Shown here: piece after piece, positions 25,610 through 36,098 of the stretch
Layout of the letters: each line of letters begins with the position of its first letter
Numbering within the stretch: position 1 is the stretch's first letter
From: Hyphomicrobiales bacterium
GTDB lineage: Bacteria; Pseudomonadota; Alphaproteobacteria; Rhizobiales; Xanthobacteraceae
Direction of reading: 5' to 3'
DNA length: 64,000 nucleotides
NCBI GenBank assembly: GCA_017305665.1
Contig: JAFKKH010000018.1
Span: 62,001 to 126,000, forward strand
Program-made: the position numbers and the translations under genes
Notes under the pieces: model-generated
What the model saw: the letters and a program-made list of their open reading frames with translations, nothing else
What the model was told of the DNA's origin: nothing
Database searches by the model: none

Positions 25610-27459
25610 GTTGCGGGCAATCGGATCATGAAGCGCGCGCCTGCGATCCGCGTGTCGCCGTTGGCGTCGGTCGGGCCGGGGCGGTTTTCAGCCCAGATGC
25701 GGCCGCGATGCGCCTCGATGATCTGCTTGGAGATCGAGAGGCCGAGGCCTGAGTTCTGGCCAAAGCCCTGATGCGGCCGGTCGGTGTAGAAGCGCTCGAA
25801 CACCCGCTCCAGTGCGTCAGGCCGAATGCCCGGCCCGTCATCGTCCACGACGATTTCGATCTCGCTTTTCAGGCGGCGGCAGACGATGCGCACGCGGCCA
25901 CCCGGCTTCGAGAACGACTGGGCGTTGGTGAGCAGGTTGGAGATCACCTGGCCGAGCCGCGAGTCGTGCCCCGGCACCGAGAACTTGTCGGGGCGGCTGG
26001 ATTCGAACCGCACGTCGACGCCGACATCGTGCCCCAGCTTCGTTTCATTCGCGACCGTGGTCAGCGTGGTCAGCAAGCGGCGAATGTCGACCGGAGCGAC
26101 ATCCTGACGCTGCAATTCGGCATCGAGACGGCTTGCATCGGAAATGTCGGAGATCAGCCGATCGAGCCGTCGTACGTCGTGGACGATCACTTCCAGCAGC
26201 CGGCCGCGGCTGCTCTCGTTCTTCGCCAGCGGCAATGTCTCGACGGCGGAGCGCAGCGACGTCAGCGGATTCTTCAGTTCGTGGGATACGTCGGCGGCGA
26301 ATGTCTCGATCGCCTCGATACGATTGTAGAGCGCATCGGTCATATCGCGCAGCGCACCGGAGAGATGGCCGATCTCGTCGCGGCGGCGGGTGAAATCCGG
26401 GATCTCGATGCGCGTCTTGATACGGCGGCGAACGCGCTCGGCGCTGTCGGCGAGGCGTCGCACCGGGCCGGCGATGGTGCTCGCCAGCAGCAGCGAGAGC
26501 ATGATCATGACGAGGGCGGCGACCCCGAACACCTTGAGAATGGCGAGGCGCTCGGCGGTGACCATCTGGTCGATATCGTCGCCTTGCGTGGACAGCATCA
26601 AGGCGCCGCGAACGGCGCGGAAACGCTGCACCGGCACCGCGACCGAGACGATCACCTCACCGCGATCGTTGATGCGCACCATGCTGCTCTTTTGTCCGTC
26701 GAGCGAGCGCTGAACTTCCTGATAGCCGTTGCCGTTCTCCGGTCCGAGCTCCCGATAGAGCGGCAGGTCGCCGCGATTGAGCCAGGTCCGGATTGCGATC
26801 ATTGCCCGCTGGAAGAATCCGGGCTTCTCGCTGGCGGGCGGTGGCAATTCGAAGCGCAAGACATCGCCACGGCCGTACAGGTTGCGGCTGTCCAGGATCA
26901 GCACGCCGTCGCGGTCGTAGATGCGGGCGCGGGTCTTGGTCGGCGAAATCAGCCGCCGCAGCACCGGTGCGACGCGCTCCGGATTGATCGGGAAATCGAG
27001 GCTCGCCGATTCGTCGGGCGCGCCGTAGCTCTCGCCCGGTTTCAGGTCGAGCAGGCGATCGGGATCGATGGTGATAGTGTTGGTTTCGACGGTCGCGGAT
27101 GCGGCGATGGCACCGGCGATGATTTCGCCCTGCACCAGCAGGCTCTGCGCGCGCGCATCGATGAGGCCTGCGCGGAATTGCGAGAGATAGAGAATGCTGG
27201 CGACCAGCGCGATCAGTCCCGCCAGGTTCAGCGATACGATACGGCGGGTCAGACTGGAAAAGCTGAGCGTGAACAGAAATTGTCCAGCGCTGCGCACCCA
27301 GTCGAGCGGCCGCCGCCAGCGCGACTTCCGCTCGATGTGATCGGCAGACGTCTCGGTCGCGAGGGCCTCTGAGGTGTCCTCGGCATCCAGATTCGGATCA
27401 GGCTGCGTTCGATCAAGCAAAGGACTGAGCTGCCCGGTTGTCTCTCGTTCCGTCCACAA
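25606..27459 (-). CDS. chvG: Sensor histidine kinase ChvG
   Basis: 617 aa if the TTG at 27459 is the start; this start is uncertain. Membrane segment ~75-95, a periplasmic sensor domain ~96-315, a second segment ~330-350, HAMP, then the H-box FAADVSHELKNPLTSLRSA, N-box SNLLTNAQSFSKPGG, and DDDGPGIRPD / GLGLSISKQI. This is the two-component sensor for acid and envelope stress and host contact in rhizobia, where ExoR restrains its periplasmic domain. Encoded just after chvI and overlapping hprK. Confidence 0.93.
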   Translation of the reverse strand: MWTERETTGQLSPLLDRTQPDPNLDAEDTSEALATETSADHIERKSRWRRPLDWVRSAGQFLFTLSFSSLTRRIVSLNLAGLIALVASILYLSQFRAGLIDARAQSLLVQGEIIAGAIAASATVETNTITIDPDRLLDLKPGESYGAPDESASLDFPINPERVAPVLRRLISPTKTRARIYDRDGVLILDSRNLYGRGDVLRFELPPPASEKPGFFQRAMIAIRTWLNRGDLPLYRELGPENGNGYQEVQRSLDGQKSSMVRINDRGEVIVSVAVPVQRFRAVRGALMLSTQGDDIDQMVTAERLAILKVFGVAALVMIMLSLLLASTIAGPVRRLADSAERVRRRIKTRIEIPDFTRRRDEIGHLSGALRDMTDALYNRIEAIETFAADVSHELKNPLTSLRSAVETLPLAKNESSRGRLLEVIVHDVRRLDRLISDISDASRLDAELQRQDVAPVDIRRLLTTLTTVANETKLGHDVGVDVRFESSRPDKFSVPGHDSRLGQVISNLLTNAQSFSKPGGRVRIVCRRLKSEIEIVVDDDGPGIRPDALERVFERFYTDRPHQGFGQNSGLGLSISKQIIEAHRGRIWAENRPGPTDANGDTRIAGARFMIRLPAT

Positions 27460-27535
27460 GGTGCGGCTGGCCGGACTTTTACTCCAGTCCGGCGCGGAGA
27501 TCAGCTAGCAAACCGGATTTGTGAAGAAACCCGGT

Positions 27536-28237
27536 TCAGGTTTCCTTGAAGCGATAGCCGACGCCATAGAGCGTTTCGATCATCTCGAAATCGTCGTCGA
27601 CGACCTTGAACTTCTTGCGCAGCCGCTTGATGTGGCTGTCGATGGTGCGGTCGTCGACATAGACCTGATCGTCATAGGCCGCGTCCATCAGCGCATTGCG
27701 GCTTTTCACGACGCCGGGGCGCGTGGCCAAGGCCTGCAGGATGAGGAATTCCGTGACCGTGAGCGTGACGGGCTCGTTCTTCCACGTGCAGGTGTGACGT
27801 TCGGGATCCATGCGCAGCAGGCCGCGATCGAGCGCCTTGGCGTCGGTCTCCTTCGGCACAGCCGTTGGGTCCTTCGGCGTCGAGCGGCGCAGCACGGCCT
27901 TGACGCGTTCGACCAGCAGGCGCTGTGAGAACGGTTTGCGGATGAAGTCATCCGCGCCCATCTTCAGGCCGAACAGTTCGTCGATCTCCTCGTCCTTCGA
28001 GGTGAGGAAGATCACGGGCAAGTCGGACTTCTGGCGCAGCCGGCGCAGCGTCTCCATGCCGTCCATGCGCGGCATCTTGATATCGAGGATAGCGAGATCC
28101 GGCTGGCTGGTGCGGAAGCCGTCGAGCGCCGACGCACCATCGGTGTAGGTCATGATGCGATAGCCTTCAGCTTCGAGCGCGATCGAAACCGAAGTGAGAA
28201 TGTTGCGGTCGTCATCGACCAGGGCGATTGTGGGCAT
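27536..28237 (-). CDS. chvI: Response regulator ChvI, OmpR family
   Basis: 233 aa from ATG 28237 ([12 protein letters not shown]). Receiver phospho-acceptor Asp52 in [13 protein letters not shown], acidic pair DDD 8-10, Lys in [10 protein letters not shown]. The C-terminal winged helix has [18 protein letters not shown] and the recognition helix region [17 protein letters not shown]. Phosphorylated by ChvG; controls envelope, exopolysaccharide and central-carbon genes in relatives. Separated from chvG by 76 bp. Confidence 0.95.
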   Translation of the reverse strand: MPTIALVDDDRNILTSVSIALEAEGYRIMTYTDGASALDGFRTSQPDLAILDIKMPRMDGMETLRRLRQKSDLPVIFLTSKDEEIDELFGLKMGADDFIRKPFSQRLLVERVKAVLRRSTPKDPTAVPKETDAKALDRGLLRMDPERHTCTWKNEPVTLTVTEFLILQALATRPGVVKSRNALMDAAYDDQVYVDDRTIDSHIKRLRKKFKVVDDDFEMIETLYGVGYRFKET

Positions 28238-28453
28238 ATGCCTGCTTTCCGAAGCGGATGGGCCAGACGCGAACAATTCGACAATCTGCCGTTTGAGGTG
28301 GCTTTAAGAACACAGTCAACGAGCAATGCAAGCTGGGCTGAAGTGTGACCGAGTTCCCGGAAACGCGCGAAAGCGCCGACCGTTCCGAGCCTGTTCAGAA
28401 CTTTAATTTAGTCCAAGGGAGCAGTTTTTTCAAATGAAATTCGGGACTTAGCC

Positions 28454-29194
28454 ATGCAGCCAACCGCCGATTTCGAGCCTGTGAAACTTGCGCGATCACT
28501 GTTGCGGCGCAGCCGGCAGGGGGCGCTTGCCACCCTGATGACGGGTACCGGTGATCCCTATTGCTCCCTCGTTAATGTCGCAAGCCATTGGGATAACTCA
28601 CCAATTTTGCTGATCTCGCGACTGGCACTGCACACACAAAACGTGATTGCTGATTCTCGCGTGTCGCTGATGCTGGACGAGCGCAGCGAGGGCGATCCGC
28701 TCGAAGGCGCGCGCATTATGGTGGCGGGCACGGCCGAAGAGTCTTGCGGCGAACTGAAGGCAACGCTGCGCCGTCGCTATCTCAATGCCCATCCATCGGC
28801 GGAACTCTTTGCAGATTTTAAGGATTTTACATTCTTTCGAATTCGGCCCAAAGCCGTGCATCTTGTGGCGGGCTTCGGGCGGATTATCGATCTCGCACCC
28901 GAGCAGATTCTGACCGATCTTGTCGGCGCCGATGCATTGCTCGCGGCCGAGCAAAGCGCGATCGATCATATGAATGCCGATCATCGTGAGGCCTTGAATC
29001 TTTACGCGACGAAGTTGTTGGGTGCGAAACCTGCGGAGTGGCGCTGCACGGGATGCGACCCTGATGGTTTGGACATCAGTGCGGACGAACACAGTGCGCT
29101 GCGGCTCGATTTTTCGCGGCGGATTGTCACTCCGACGGAGCTTCGCCATGTTCTGAAGGACCTGGCCGAACAGGCTCGCGCTGCAACACCTTGA
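28454..29194 (+). CDS. HugZ-like/pyridoxamine oxidase-fold protein with DUF2470
   Basis: 246 aa. Residues ~10-150 have the split-barrel FMN/heme-binding fold (LRRSRQGALATLMTGTGDPYC, SLVNVASHWDNSPILLISRL). Residues ~165-240 form a DUF2470-type domain (AIDHMNADHREALNLYA; GCDPDGLDI). The same two-domain layout is found in HugZ-type heme-degrading proteins and in uncharacterised relatives. Substrate not settled here. Divergent from chvI. Confidence 0.8.
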   Translation: MQPTADFEPVKLARSLLRRSRQGALATLMTGTGDPYCSLVNVASHWDNSPILLISRLALHTQNVIADSRVSLMLDERSEGDPLEGARIMVAGTAEESCGELKATLRRRYLNAHPSAELFADFKDFTFFRIRPKAVHLVAGFGRIIDLAPEQILTDLVGADALLAAEQSAIDHMNADHREALNLYATKLLGAKPAEWRCTGCDPDGLDISADEHSALRLDFSRRIVTPTELRHVLKDLAEQARAATP

Positions 29195-29241
29195 TCCGCA
29201 TGAGGGCATTCCCGGAACAAGCGGAATTGTTCGGGATCGGC

Positions 29242-29270
29242 TTGGCAAGTTCCGCGTTCATCAGTATTAG
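29242..29270 (+). promoter_or_regulatory. Candidate sigma-70 promoter for pckA
   Basis: TTGGCA (29242-29247), a 17-nt spacer, TATTAG (29265-29270), about 100 bp before the pckA start. A second AT-rich -10-like hexamer, TATACT, lies at 29295. Weak evidence without mapping. Confidence 0.35.
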
Positions 29271-29357
29271 GTCGTCGAACCGGGGCCGGGTGGCTATACT
29301 GAGGTCAACGCGGGTCGGGTGCGATTGGCTATGATCGTGCTGACAACACGCGGGTTC

Positions 29358-29375
29358 AAGGAGGAGTTTTCTGTG
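29358..29375 (+). promoter_or_regulatory. pckA: Ribosome-binding site that fixes the GTG start of pckA
   Basis: AAGGAGGAG at 29358-29366 is a near-perfect Shine-Dalgarno sequence 6 nt before GTG 29373. The longer open frame from 29319 has no such site and would run through it. Confidence 0.85.
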
Positions 29376-30989
29376 CAAGAGACGGGCGTGCGCAACGGTG
29401 CCTTCGGCGCCGACAAGTTCGGTTTAAAAAATCTCAAGGCTGTGTTCTGGAATTTCGGTGCGCCACAGCTTTACGAACACGCGCTGCGCAACGGCGAAGC
29501 GATGGTGAATGCGGATGGCGCGCTGTGCGCGGAGACCGGCGTGTTCACCGGGCGTAGCCCGAAGGACAAGTTTACGGTTCGCGACGGCCTCACCGACAAG
29601 AACATGTGGTGGGCCGGCAATCAGTCGATCACCTCAGAGCAGTTCGCCGCGCTTTACGCCGACTTCCTCAAGCACGCCGAAGGCATGACGCTGTTCGCGC
29701 AAGACCTCTACGGCGGCGCCGATCCGGCTTTCCATATCAAGACGCGCGTGTTCACCGAACTCGCCTGGCATTCGCTGTTCATCCGCACGCTGCTGCGCCG
29801 GCCGGAAACATCCGAGCTCGCGAACTTCGCGCCCGAGCTGACCATCATCGACCTGCCGAGCTTCCGCGCCGATCCCAAACGTCATGGCGTGCGCTCGGAG
29901 AACGTCGTGGCTATCGATTTCGCCCGCAAGATCGTCCTGATCGGCGGGTCTTATTATGCCGGCGAGATGAAGAAGAGCGTGTTCACCACGCTGAACTACT
30001 ATCTGCCCGAGAAGGGCGTGCTGCCGATGCACTGCTCGGCCAATGTCGGCCCGAATGGCGACAGCGCGATTTTCTTCGGCCTGTCCGGCACCGGCAAGAC
30101 CACGCTGTCGGCCGATCCGAAACGTACGCTGATCGGCGACGACGAGCACGGCTGGGGCAAGGACGGCATCTTCAACTTCGAAGGCGGCTGCTACGCCAAA
30201 TGCATCAAGCTGTCGAAGGAAGCCGAGCCCGAGATCTATGCGGCGTCGAAGCGTTTCGGCGCGGTGCTCGAGAACGTCGTGCATGACGATTACACCCGCG
30301 TGCCGAACTTCGATGACGGCTCCAAGACCGAAAACACCCGCTCGGCCTATCCGCTCGAATTCATTCCGAATGCCTCGCTGACCGGCCGTGCCGGGCAGCC
30401 GAAGAATCTGGTGATGCTCGCCGCCGATGCTTTCGGCGTGCTGCCACCGATCGCAAAGCTGACGCCGGCGCAGGCGATGTATCACTTCCTCTCCGGTTAC
30501 ACCGCGAAGGTCGCCGGCACCGAGCGTGGCCTCGGCAACGAGCCGCAGCCGGAATTCTCGACCTGCTTCGGTTCGCCGTTCCTGCCGCGCGATCCGACCG
30601 TCTACGGCAACATGCTGCGCGACCTGATCGCCAAGCACAATGTCGATTGCTGGCTGGTCAACACCGGCTGGACCGGCGGCAAGTATGGCACCGGCAGCCG
30701 CATGCCGATCAAGGTGACGCGCGCACTGCTCAGCGCCGCGCTCGATGGTTCGCTGCGCAACGTCGAATTCCGCACCGACAAGTATTTCGGTTTCGCGGTA
30801 CCGACCGCGCTGCCGGGTGTGCCCAGTGAGATCCTCGATCCCGTCAACACCTGGAAGGACAAGGCCGAGTTCGACAAGACGGCGCGCGCGCTGGTCGGCA
30901 TGTTCCAGAAGAATTTCGCCAAATTCGAAAAGGACGTCGATGCCGAGGTCAAGGCCGCGGCGCCGGAAGTGAAAATGGCTGCCGAGTAA
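29373..30989 (+). CDS. pckA: Phosphoenolpyruvate carboxykinase (ATP)
   Basis: 538 aa with a GTG start chosen from the Shine-Dalgarno site, matching the usual ~536 aa. Converts oxaloacetate + ATP to PEP, the first step of gluconeogenesis. Motifs: [13 protein letters not shown], the P-loop [16 protein letters not shown], the metal-binding IGDDEHGWG and the ATP-site [17 protein letters not shown]. Strong terminator follows. In rhizobia pckA lies next to chvGI and is controlled by it; the arrangement here is the same with one gene inserted. Confidence 0.97.
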   Translation: MQETGVRNGAFGADKFGLKNLKAVFWNFGAPQLYEHALRNGEAMVNADGALCAETGVFTGRSPKDKFTVRDGLTDKNMWWAGNQSITSEQFAALYADFLKHAEGMTLFAQDLYGGADPAFHIKTRVFTELAWHSLFIRTLLRRPETSELANFAPELTIIDLPSFRADPKRHGVRSENVVAIDFARKIVLIGGSYYAGEMKKSVFTTLNYYLPEKGVLPMHCSANVGPNGDSAIFFGLSGTGKTTLSADPKRTLIGDDEHGWGKDGIFNFEGGCYAKCIKLSKEAEPEIYAASKRFGAVLENVVHDDYTRVPNFDDGSKTENTRSAYPLEFIPNASLTGRAGQPKNLVMLAADAFGVLPPIAKLTPAQAMYHFLSGYTAKVAGTERGLGNEPQPEFSTCFGSPFLPRDPTVYGNMLRDLIAKHNVDCWLVNTGWTGGKYGTGSRMPIKVTRALLSAALDGSLRNVEFRTDKYFGFAVPTALPGVPSEILDPVNTWKDKAEFDKTARALVGMFQKNFAKFEKDVDAEVKAAAPEVKMAAE

Positions 30990-31010
30990 CCGGCCTTTAT
31001 TCAGACATCA

Positions 31011-31039
31011 AAGGGCGGCTCTCTGGGCCGCCCTTTTTT
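31011..31039 (+). terminator. Rho-independent terminator of pckA
   Basis: 9-bp stem aagggcggc (31011-31019) / gccgccctt (31027-31035), 7-nt loop, then T through 31039, 22 nt after the pckA stop. Confidence 0.92.
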
Positions 31040-31102
31040 GCTGTCGCGGCTTTCTTTTGCCCGCGCCTGATTCAACCGACGACAATGAGAGACTTGACGA
31101 CC

Positions 31103-31999
31103 ATGCTGACACGCCGCCGCCTGATGCAGATATTCGGTACATCGATCATCGGAAGCGTGCTGTTCGGCGGCATCGACACGGTGCGAGCCGCAGACGATCC
31201 GAACGAGATCTTCACGGCACGACTGAAGGAGCTCGAGACGGCGAGCGGTGGACGGCTTGGTGTCACCTTGCTCGAGATCGGGACTGGCGTGCAATCGGGT
31301 CAGCGGATGGACGAGCGCTTCCCGATGTGCAGCACCTTCAAGGTGCTGGCGTCAGGCGCGATCCTGCAGCGGGTCGATCGCGGTGAGGAGGATCTCGGCA
31401 GGCGCATCTACTACAACGAAACCGACCTCGTGACCTATTCGCCGGAAACGCAGAAACATGTCGGTCCGGTCGGCATGACCGTTGCAGAACTCTGCAAGGC
31501 CGCGATCACACTCAGCGACAACACTGCCGGCAATCTGCTGCTGGCGAGCATCGGCGGCCCGCAGGGGCTGACGGCGTTCGCGCGGTCGCTGGGCGACGAC
31601 GTGACGCGCCTCGACCGCATCGAGACTGAGCTGAACGAGGCGCTGCCTGGTGATCCCCGCGACACCACCACGCCGAACGCCATGGCATCCGACCTGCGTG
31701 CGCTGGTGTTGGGAAATGTTCTGTCATCGAAGTCCCGCACGCAACTGGTGACGTGGCTCACGGCCAATACCACCGGCGGCAAGCGTATCCGAGCCGGGCT
31801 GCCGATCGACTGGACCGTCGGCGACAAGACCGGCTCCGGCAGTCGCGGCACCGCCAACGACGCCGCGGTCATCTGGCGGCAGGCGCGGCCTCCCATCATC
31901 ATGACGATCTATCTGACCGGCGCGACCACGTCTGCTGACGCTCAGAACGCAACGATCGCCGACGTCGCGCGAGCAGCGGTGAAGCGGCTGGGTGTTTAG
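31103..31999 (+). CDS. Class A beta-lactamase
   Basis: About 298 aa from ATG 31103 (MLTRRRLMQIFG), whose twin arginines and hydrophobic stretch suggest a Tat signal; ATG 31085 is possible but has no Shine-Dalgarno site. Active-site motifs: CSTFK (Ser70-x-x-Lys73), SDN (130 loop), ETELNEA (Glu166 region of the omega loop) and KTGSGSRG (Lys234). Ser237 with Cys69 resembles CTX-M and L2 enzymes; position 238 is Gly, so there is no carbapenemase-type Cys69-Cys238 bond. Probably an intrinsic chromosomal enzyme. No AmpR-type regulator is adjacent. Confidence 0.93.
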   Translation: MLTRRRLMQIFGTSIIGSVLFGGIDTVRAADDPNEIFTARLKELETASGGRLGVTLLEIGTGVQSGQRMDERFPMCSTFKVLASGAILQRVDRGEEDLGRRIYYNETDLVTYSPETQKHVGPVGMTVAELCKAAITLSDNTAGNLLLASIGGPQGLTAFARSLGDDVTRLDRIETELNEALPGDPRDTTTPNAMASDLRALVLGNVLSSKSRTQLVTWLTANTTGGKRIRAGLPIDWTVGDKTGSGSRGTANDAAVIWRQARPPIIMTIYLTGATTSADAQNATIADVARAAVKRLGV

Positions 32000-32074
32000 C
32001 TTACGCCGGTTGCCATTCTTCAAACGGCTATGCTCGGCAATGACGGCTGATATCGAAGCGGCGGTTCGCCTCGT

Positions 32075-34804
32075 CTATCGATCCAGTTTTCCAATCGCGG
32101 CCTTCAGCGAGCGCGCGGCCTTGTCGTAGCTGGCCCATGCCTTGCTCTTTTTCAGAAGTGCCGGCGCGGTGCGGAGCGTGAAGCGCTTTGGATCGAGGCC
32201 CGCTTTCACCTGCGGCCAGTTCAATGGCATCGAAACGGTTGCGCCATCACGCGCGCGGGGCGATAGCGGCGCGACCGCTGTCGACTTGGTGTCGTTGCGC
32301 AGATAGTCGAGGAAGATTTTTCCCTCGCGCTGCTTCTTCGACATGTTGACGAGATAACTCTCCGGCGCATCGTCAGCCATCTGTTCGCAGACGATCTGTG
32401 CGAACATCTTGGCCTGCTTCCAGGTCACCGCATCCTTTTGCGCGGTCGAGAGCGGCGTCACCACGTGCAGGCCCTTGCCGCCGGTGGTCTTGCAGAACGT
32501 CACGAGACCAAGCGCTTCCAGGCGGTCCTTCATTTCCTTTGCCGCAGCGACGACGCTGTCGAATTCCACGTCAGGAGCGGGATCCAGATCGAACACCAGC
32601 CGTCCAGGCGTGTCGTATTCCTCCGGCGCGCAATTCCAGGGATGCAGTTCGAGCCCGCCGATCTGCGCCACCGCGATCAACGCTTCGACGCGATCGATCT
32701 GCAGGTAGGGCTTGCGGTCGCCGGACACCTTGGCTTCGGTCACGAGGTCCGACATACCCGTCATGGCATGGCGCTGAAAGAATCGTTCGCCGCCGATGCC
32801 GTCGGGTGCGCGCACGATCGAGCACGGCCGCCCGCGGATATGGCCGATCATCCAGTCTCCGATGGTCTCCATGTATTCGGCGAGGTCGCGCTTGGTGACC
32901 GGCGTGTCGTCACCGGCATCCGGCCATAGCGCCTTGTCCGGATGCGAGATGGCGACGCCCATCACCACCGTGCGATCTCGTGCCGTAGATGCGCGCGGCT
33001 GTCGCGATCGCGTTGCCTCGGTACGTGTTGTGGCTGCGGCTCTCGCCTCGAGGCGCGGTACAGGCTTGTGGGTGGGCTTTTCCGCCCTGACTTCGCGAGC
33101 AGGCTTGTCGTCGCGCAAGCCCTTGAAAGCGGCCTGCCGCACCATGCCGTCGCTTGTCCAGCCGGCGAATTCGATCTCGGCGACAAGCTCCGGCTTGAGC
33201 CAATGCACCTCGCGTCCGCCTGATGGGGCGTTCTTGCCGGAGAACGGGCTTTTCGATGCAGCAGCCTTCTTCAGCGCAGGCATGATGCTTTTCACGGTGT
33301 CGCGGCCATAGCCGGTGCCGACAATGCCGGTGTAAACGAGATTGCCGCCGTCATAAACGCCAGCCATCAGCGAGCGGAATTTTCCGTTCGTGGTTTTCCA
33401 GCCGCCGATCACCACCTCGTGGCCAGGGCGGCTCTTGATCTTGAGCCAGCTTCCGCCGCGCCCGGCGCGATAGGGCGCATCAGTGCGCTTGGAGACGATA
33501 CCTTCGAGCCCCGCCTTGCCGGCCGACGCCAGCACCTGTTTGCCGTCGGCCTCGAAGTGTTCGACATAGCGGATGGGTGCCCGGTTCGATGTCGCGGAGC
33601 GGCCGAGCAGTTTGTGAAGCCGCTCCTTGCGGTCGAGCAACGGCAGCAGGCGCAGATCCTCGTCCTCGGCGAACAGCAGATCGAACGCAAAGAATACCAG
33701 ATCGTCCGTATCGCCGTCCGAAAGCGCGGCCTGCATCGCCGAGAAATCCGGATCGCCCTTGCTGTTCAGCGCGACGATCTCGCCGTCGATGATGGCGTCA
33801 GGCAGTTTCGCGGCCGCCCTCGCGATGGCCGAAAATTTCTCCGTCCAGTCGAGCTGCTTCCGGGTCTTGAGCGTGACGTTGCCGCCCTCGATCCGCATCT
33901 GGATGCGGTAGCCGTCGAACTTGATCTCGTGCACCCAGCCGTCGGCCGAGGGCGGAGTTGCGGAGGCTTCGCAGAGTTGAAGCCCCGCAAAATCGGGCAT
34001 CTCGTCCTTGATCGCGCGGGCCTTGCGGATCTCAGTCTTGGTTGTTCGCGTCTTGGCCGTCTTCGGTGCCGGCTTGCGGGCCGCCGCAGGTCTGGCGCCC
34101 GCTTTTGCTGCCGAAGGTTTCGCTCCGTTGGCGCGTTCGTCGGCCGCAAGCCCCTTGTTGGAATCCCAGACCGCATCCGAACCGGCGGTTCGTTTTGTCA
34201 TCATGAAGGGTTTGGGGGCCTTGCCCTTGCCGTCCGCAATCTGCCTGAGCGTGCGGCCCGATGCGACGGAGTGGTCGTGCTTCAGCACATCCTCGCCGCT
34301 GCCGGGCTCGGCAAACTCGTCGCGGTGCTTGATCAAGAGCCAGTTGGTGCGCTTGCCGCCGCTGCGGTCATGCTTCATGCGCACCAGCACCCACTCGCCT
34401 TTGAGTTTCTCACCCATCAGCGCGAATTTGAGGTCACCTTTGGCGAGACCTTTCGCCGGATCGTCGGCGTACCAGTAGCCGCGATCCCAGATCTCCACGG
34501 TGCCGCCGCCGTACTGGCCCTTCGGAATGGTGCCTTCGAAGTCGCCGTAGTCGAGCGGATGATCCTCGACCTCGACCGCCAGCCGCTTTTCGCCGGGATC
34601 GAGCGAGGGGCCGCGCGTCACCGCCCAGGACTTGAACACACCATCGTACTCGAGGCGGAAATCATAGTGCAGCCGGGTGGCATCGTGCATCTGGATCACG
34701 AAGCGTCGCTGCTTTGCGGCCGCGACGCGCGCCTTGCCGCTCGGCTCCGCGGTTTTCGAGAAGTCGCGCTTCTTGCGATAGGTGCTGAGCTTTCGGGATG
34801 CCAC
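32075..34804 (-). CDS. ligD: ATP-dependent DNA ligase D (NHEJ multifunctional enzyme)
   Basis: 909 aa, GTG start. Domain order: 3'-phosphoesterase (~35-180, [36 protein letters not shown]), an Ala/Lys-rich linker, ATP ligase (~270-570, nucleotidyl Lys in [32 protein letters not shown]) and a primase-like polymerase (~620-909, [29 protein letters not shown] metal acids, [13 protein letters not shown]). Repairs double-strand breaks with Ku, encoded just upstream on the same strand. Confidence 0.96.
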   Translation of the reverse strand: MASRKLSTYRKKRDFSKTAEPSGKARVAAAKQRRFVIQMHDATRLHYDFRLEYDGVFKSWAVTRGPSLDPGEKRLAVEVEDHPLDYGDFEGTIPKGQYGGGTVEIWDRGYWYADDPAKGLAKGDLKFALMGEKLKGEWVLVRMKHDRSGGKRTNWLLIKHRDEFAEPGSGEDVLKHDHSVASGRTLRQIADGKGKAPKPFMMTKRTAGSDAVWDSNKGLAADERANGAKPSAAKAGARPAAARKPAPKTAKTRTTKTEIRKARAIKDEMPDFAGLQLCEASATPPSADGWVHEIKFDGYRIQMRIEGGNVTLKTRKQLDWTEKFSAIARAAAKLPDAIIDGEIVALNSKGDPDFSAMQAALSDGDTDDLVFFAFDLLFAEDEDLRLLPLLDRKERLHKLLGRSATSNRAPIRYVEHFEADGKQVLASAGKAGLEGIVSKRTDAPYRAGRGGSWLKIKSRPGHEVVIGGWKTTNGKFRSLMAGVYDGGNLVYTGIVGTGYGRDTVKSIMPALKKAAASKSPFSGKNAPSGGREVHWLKPELVAEIEFAGWTSDGMVRQAAFKGLRDDKPAREVRAEKPTHKPVPRLEARAAATTRTEATRSRQPRASTARDRTVVMGVAISHPDKALWPDAGDDTPVTKRDLAEYMETIGDWMIGHIRGRPCSIVRAPDGIGGERFFQRHAMTGMSDLVTEAKVSGDRKPYLQIDRVEALIAVAQIGGLELHPWNCAPEEYDTPGRLVFDLDPAPDVEFDSVVAAAKEMKDRLEALGLVTFCKTTGGKGLHVVTPLSTAQKDAVTWKQAKMFAQIVCEQMADDAPESYLVNMSKKQREGKIFLDYLRNDTKSTAVAPLSPRARDGATVSMPLNWPQVKAGLDPKRFTLRTAPALLKKSKAWASYDKAARSLKAAIGKLDR

Positions 34805-34872
34805 GTCGATGGCTCCAGTCAGGGGTCAGATGTCGGCAACGCATTGTGGGTGCGAGAGTGCCGCCGCCGTCA

Positions 34873-35058
34873 CTATTTTTTCTTTTTGATGCCCGCGCTC
34901 TTGCGCAAGGCATCCTTCAGATCGATCGGCACGCCGTGCTTCTTCAGCAGGTCGGCGAACGCTTCATCGGCGAGATCTTGAATTGTCGCCATGCGGTCGC
35001 GGCCGAGCTGTGTCAGCGCCGCCATGGTCTCGTCGTCGAAGTCGATCAGCTTGCGCAT
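34873..35058 (-). CDS. 61-aa protein between ku and ligD
   Basis: MRKLIDFDDETMAALTQLGR start, then a helical, acidic-to-basic sequence (IQDLADEAFADLLKKHG) and a lysine tail IKKKK. The pattern (short strand then two helices) resembles a ribbon-helix-helix protein, but the match is too short to be sure. It starts 12 nt after the ku stop and precedes ligD by 68 bp, so it is probably co-expressed with the NHEJ genes. No function known to me. Confidence 0.6.
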   Translation of the reverse strand: MRKLIDFDDETMAALTQLGRDRMATIQDLADEAFADLLKKHGVPIDLKDALRKSAGIKKKK

Positions 35059-35070
35059 CGGTGCGCTTTA

Positions 35071-36042
35071 TTAGCCGGCCTTGCGCTTGGCAGCGGATGC
35101 CTTGCTCGCAGGGGCCTTGGCCGGGCGCTTCGCAGCTTCGCGCTTGGATTCCTTCGTGGCGCCCTTGCCCTCGATCGGAAACAGCATCTCGCGCTGGCCC
35201 TCGATGCGTTTTTTCGACTTCTTGCCTTTTGCCGGGGCAGTCTTGGCTGCCGTCGCCGGCGCGGCCTTGCCGCCTTTCAGACTCTGGCGCAGCGCGTCCA
35301 TCAGGTTGATGACGTTGCCCTCGGTCTTGACCTTGGCCTTCGCGATGGGGTGGCCGGCCTTCTTCTGCTCGATCAGGTCGAGCAGTGCCGCCTCATAGTG
35401 GTCCTCGAAGGCGGTTGGCTCGAAGCGTCCGGATTTCTGCTCGACGATATGCTTGGCAAGGTCGAGCATATCCTTGGTGATCTTCACATCCTTGATGTCG
35501 TCGAAATAATCGGCGGCGTCGCGCACCTCGTAGGGATAGCGCAGCAGCAGGCCGACCAGCCCATTGTCGCGGGCTTCGAGCGCGATGATGTGCTCACGGT
35601 TGGTCAGCACCACGCGTGCCAGCGCCACCTTGCCGGTGGCCTTGATGGTGTCGCGGATAACGGCGTAAGCGTCGTGGCCGACCTTGCCGTCCGGCACCAG
35701 ATAGTAGGGGCGCACAATGTAGAGATCGTCGATCTCTGTGCGCGGCACGAACTGATCGATCTCGATGGTGTGGGTGGAGTCGAGCGCGATGTTGTCGAGT
35801 TCGTCCTTGGTCACTTCGAGATAGGTGTCGGTGTCGATCTTGTAGCCCTTGACGATATCCTCGTTGTCGACGTCCTCGCCGGTCTCGGCATCGACCCGCT
35901 GATACTTGATGCGGTGTCCGGTCTTGCGGTTGATCTGGTTGAAGCTGACCTTCTCGGACTCCGAGGTCGCCGGAAACAGGGCGACCGGACAGGTCACGAG
36001 CGAAAGGCGCAAAAAGCCTTTCCAGTTCGCACGCGGGGCCAT
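35071..36042 (-). CDS. ku: Ku protein, non-homologous end joining
   Basis: About 323 aa from ATG 36042 (MAPRANWKGFLRLSLVTCPV); the frame stays open 54 nt further up. The Ku core follows (ISFNQIN-like KVSFNQINRKTGHRIKYQRV, GKVALARVVLTNREHIIALEA) and then a Lys/Ala-rich C-terminal tail (~255-323) of the kind that stimulates LigD and binds DNA. Binds double-strand ends as a homodimer ring. Confidence 0.95.
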   Translation of the reverse strand: MAPRANWKGFLRLSLVTCPVALFPATSESEKVSFNQINRKTGHRIKYQRVDAETGEDVDNEDIVKGYKIDTDTYLEVTKDELDNIALDSTHTIEIDQFVPRTEIDDLYIVRPYYLVPDGKVGHDAYAVIRDTIKATGKVALARVVLTNREHIIALEARDNGLVGLLLRYPYEVRDAADYFDDIKDVKITKDMLDLAKHIVEQKSGRFEPTAFEDHYEAALLDLIEQKKAGHPIAKAKVKTEGNVINLMDALRQSLKGGKAAPATAAKTAPAKGKKSKKRIEGQREMLFPIEGKGATKESKREAAKRPAKAPASKASAAKRKAG

Positions 36043-36098
36043 CGGACAAACTCCATACGCAACAGGCCGGGACGGCAGAAGGGGATTCAATATCACGA

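Noticed and set aside
33419-34981. Open frame of about 520 codons on the plus strand
   Set aside because: Antisense of ligD and the 61-aa gene; no motif, and ligD carries all expected domain signatures. Similar shadows at 25771-27372 (chvG), 42896-44359 (polA) and 58781-59893 (rmuC) were dropped for the same reason.
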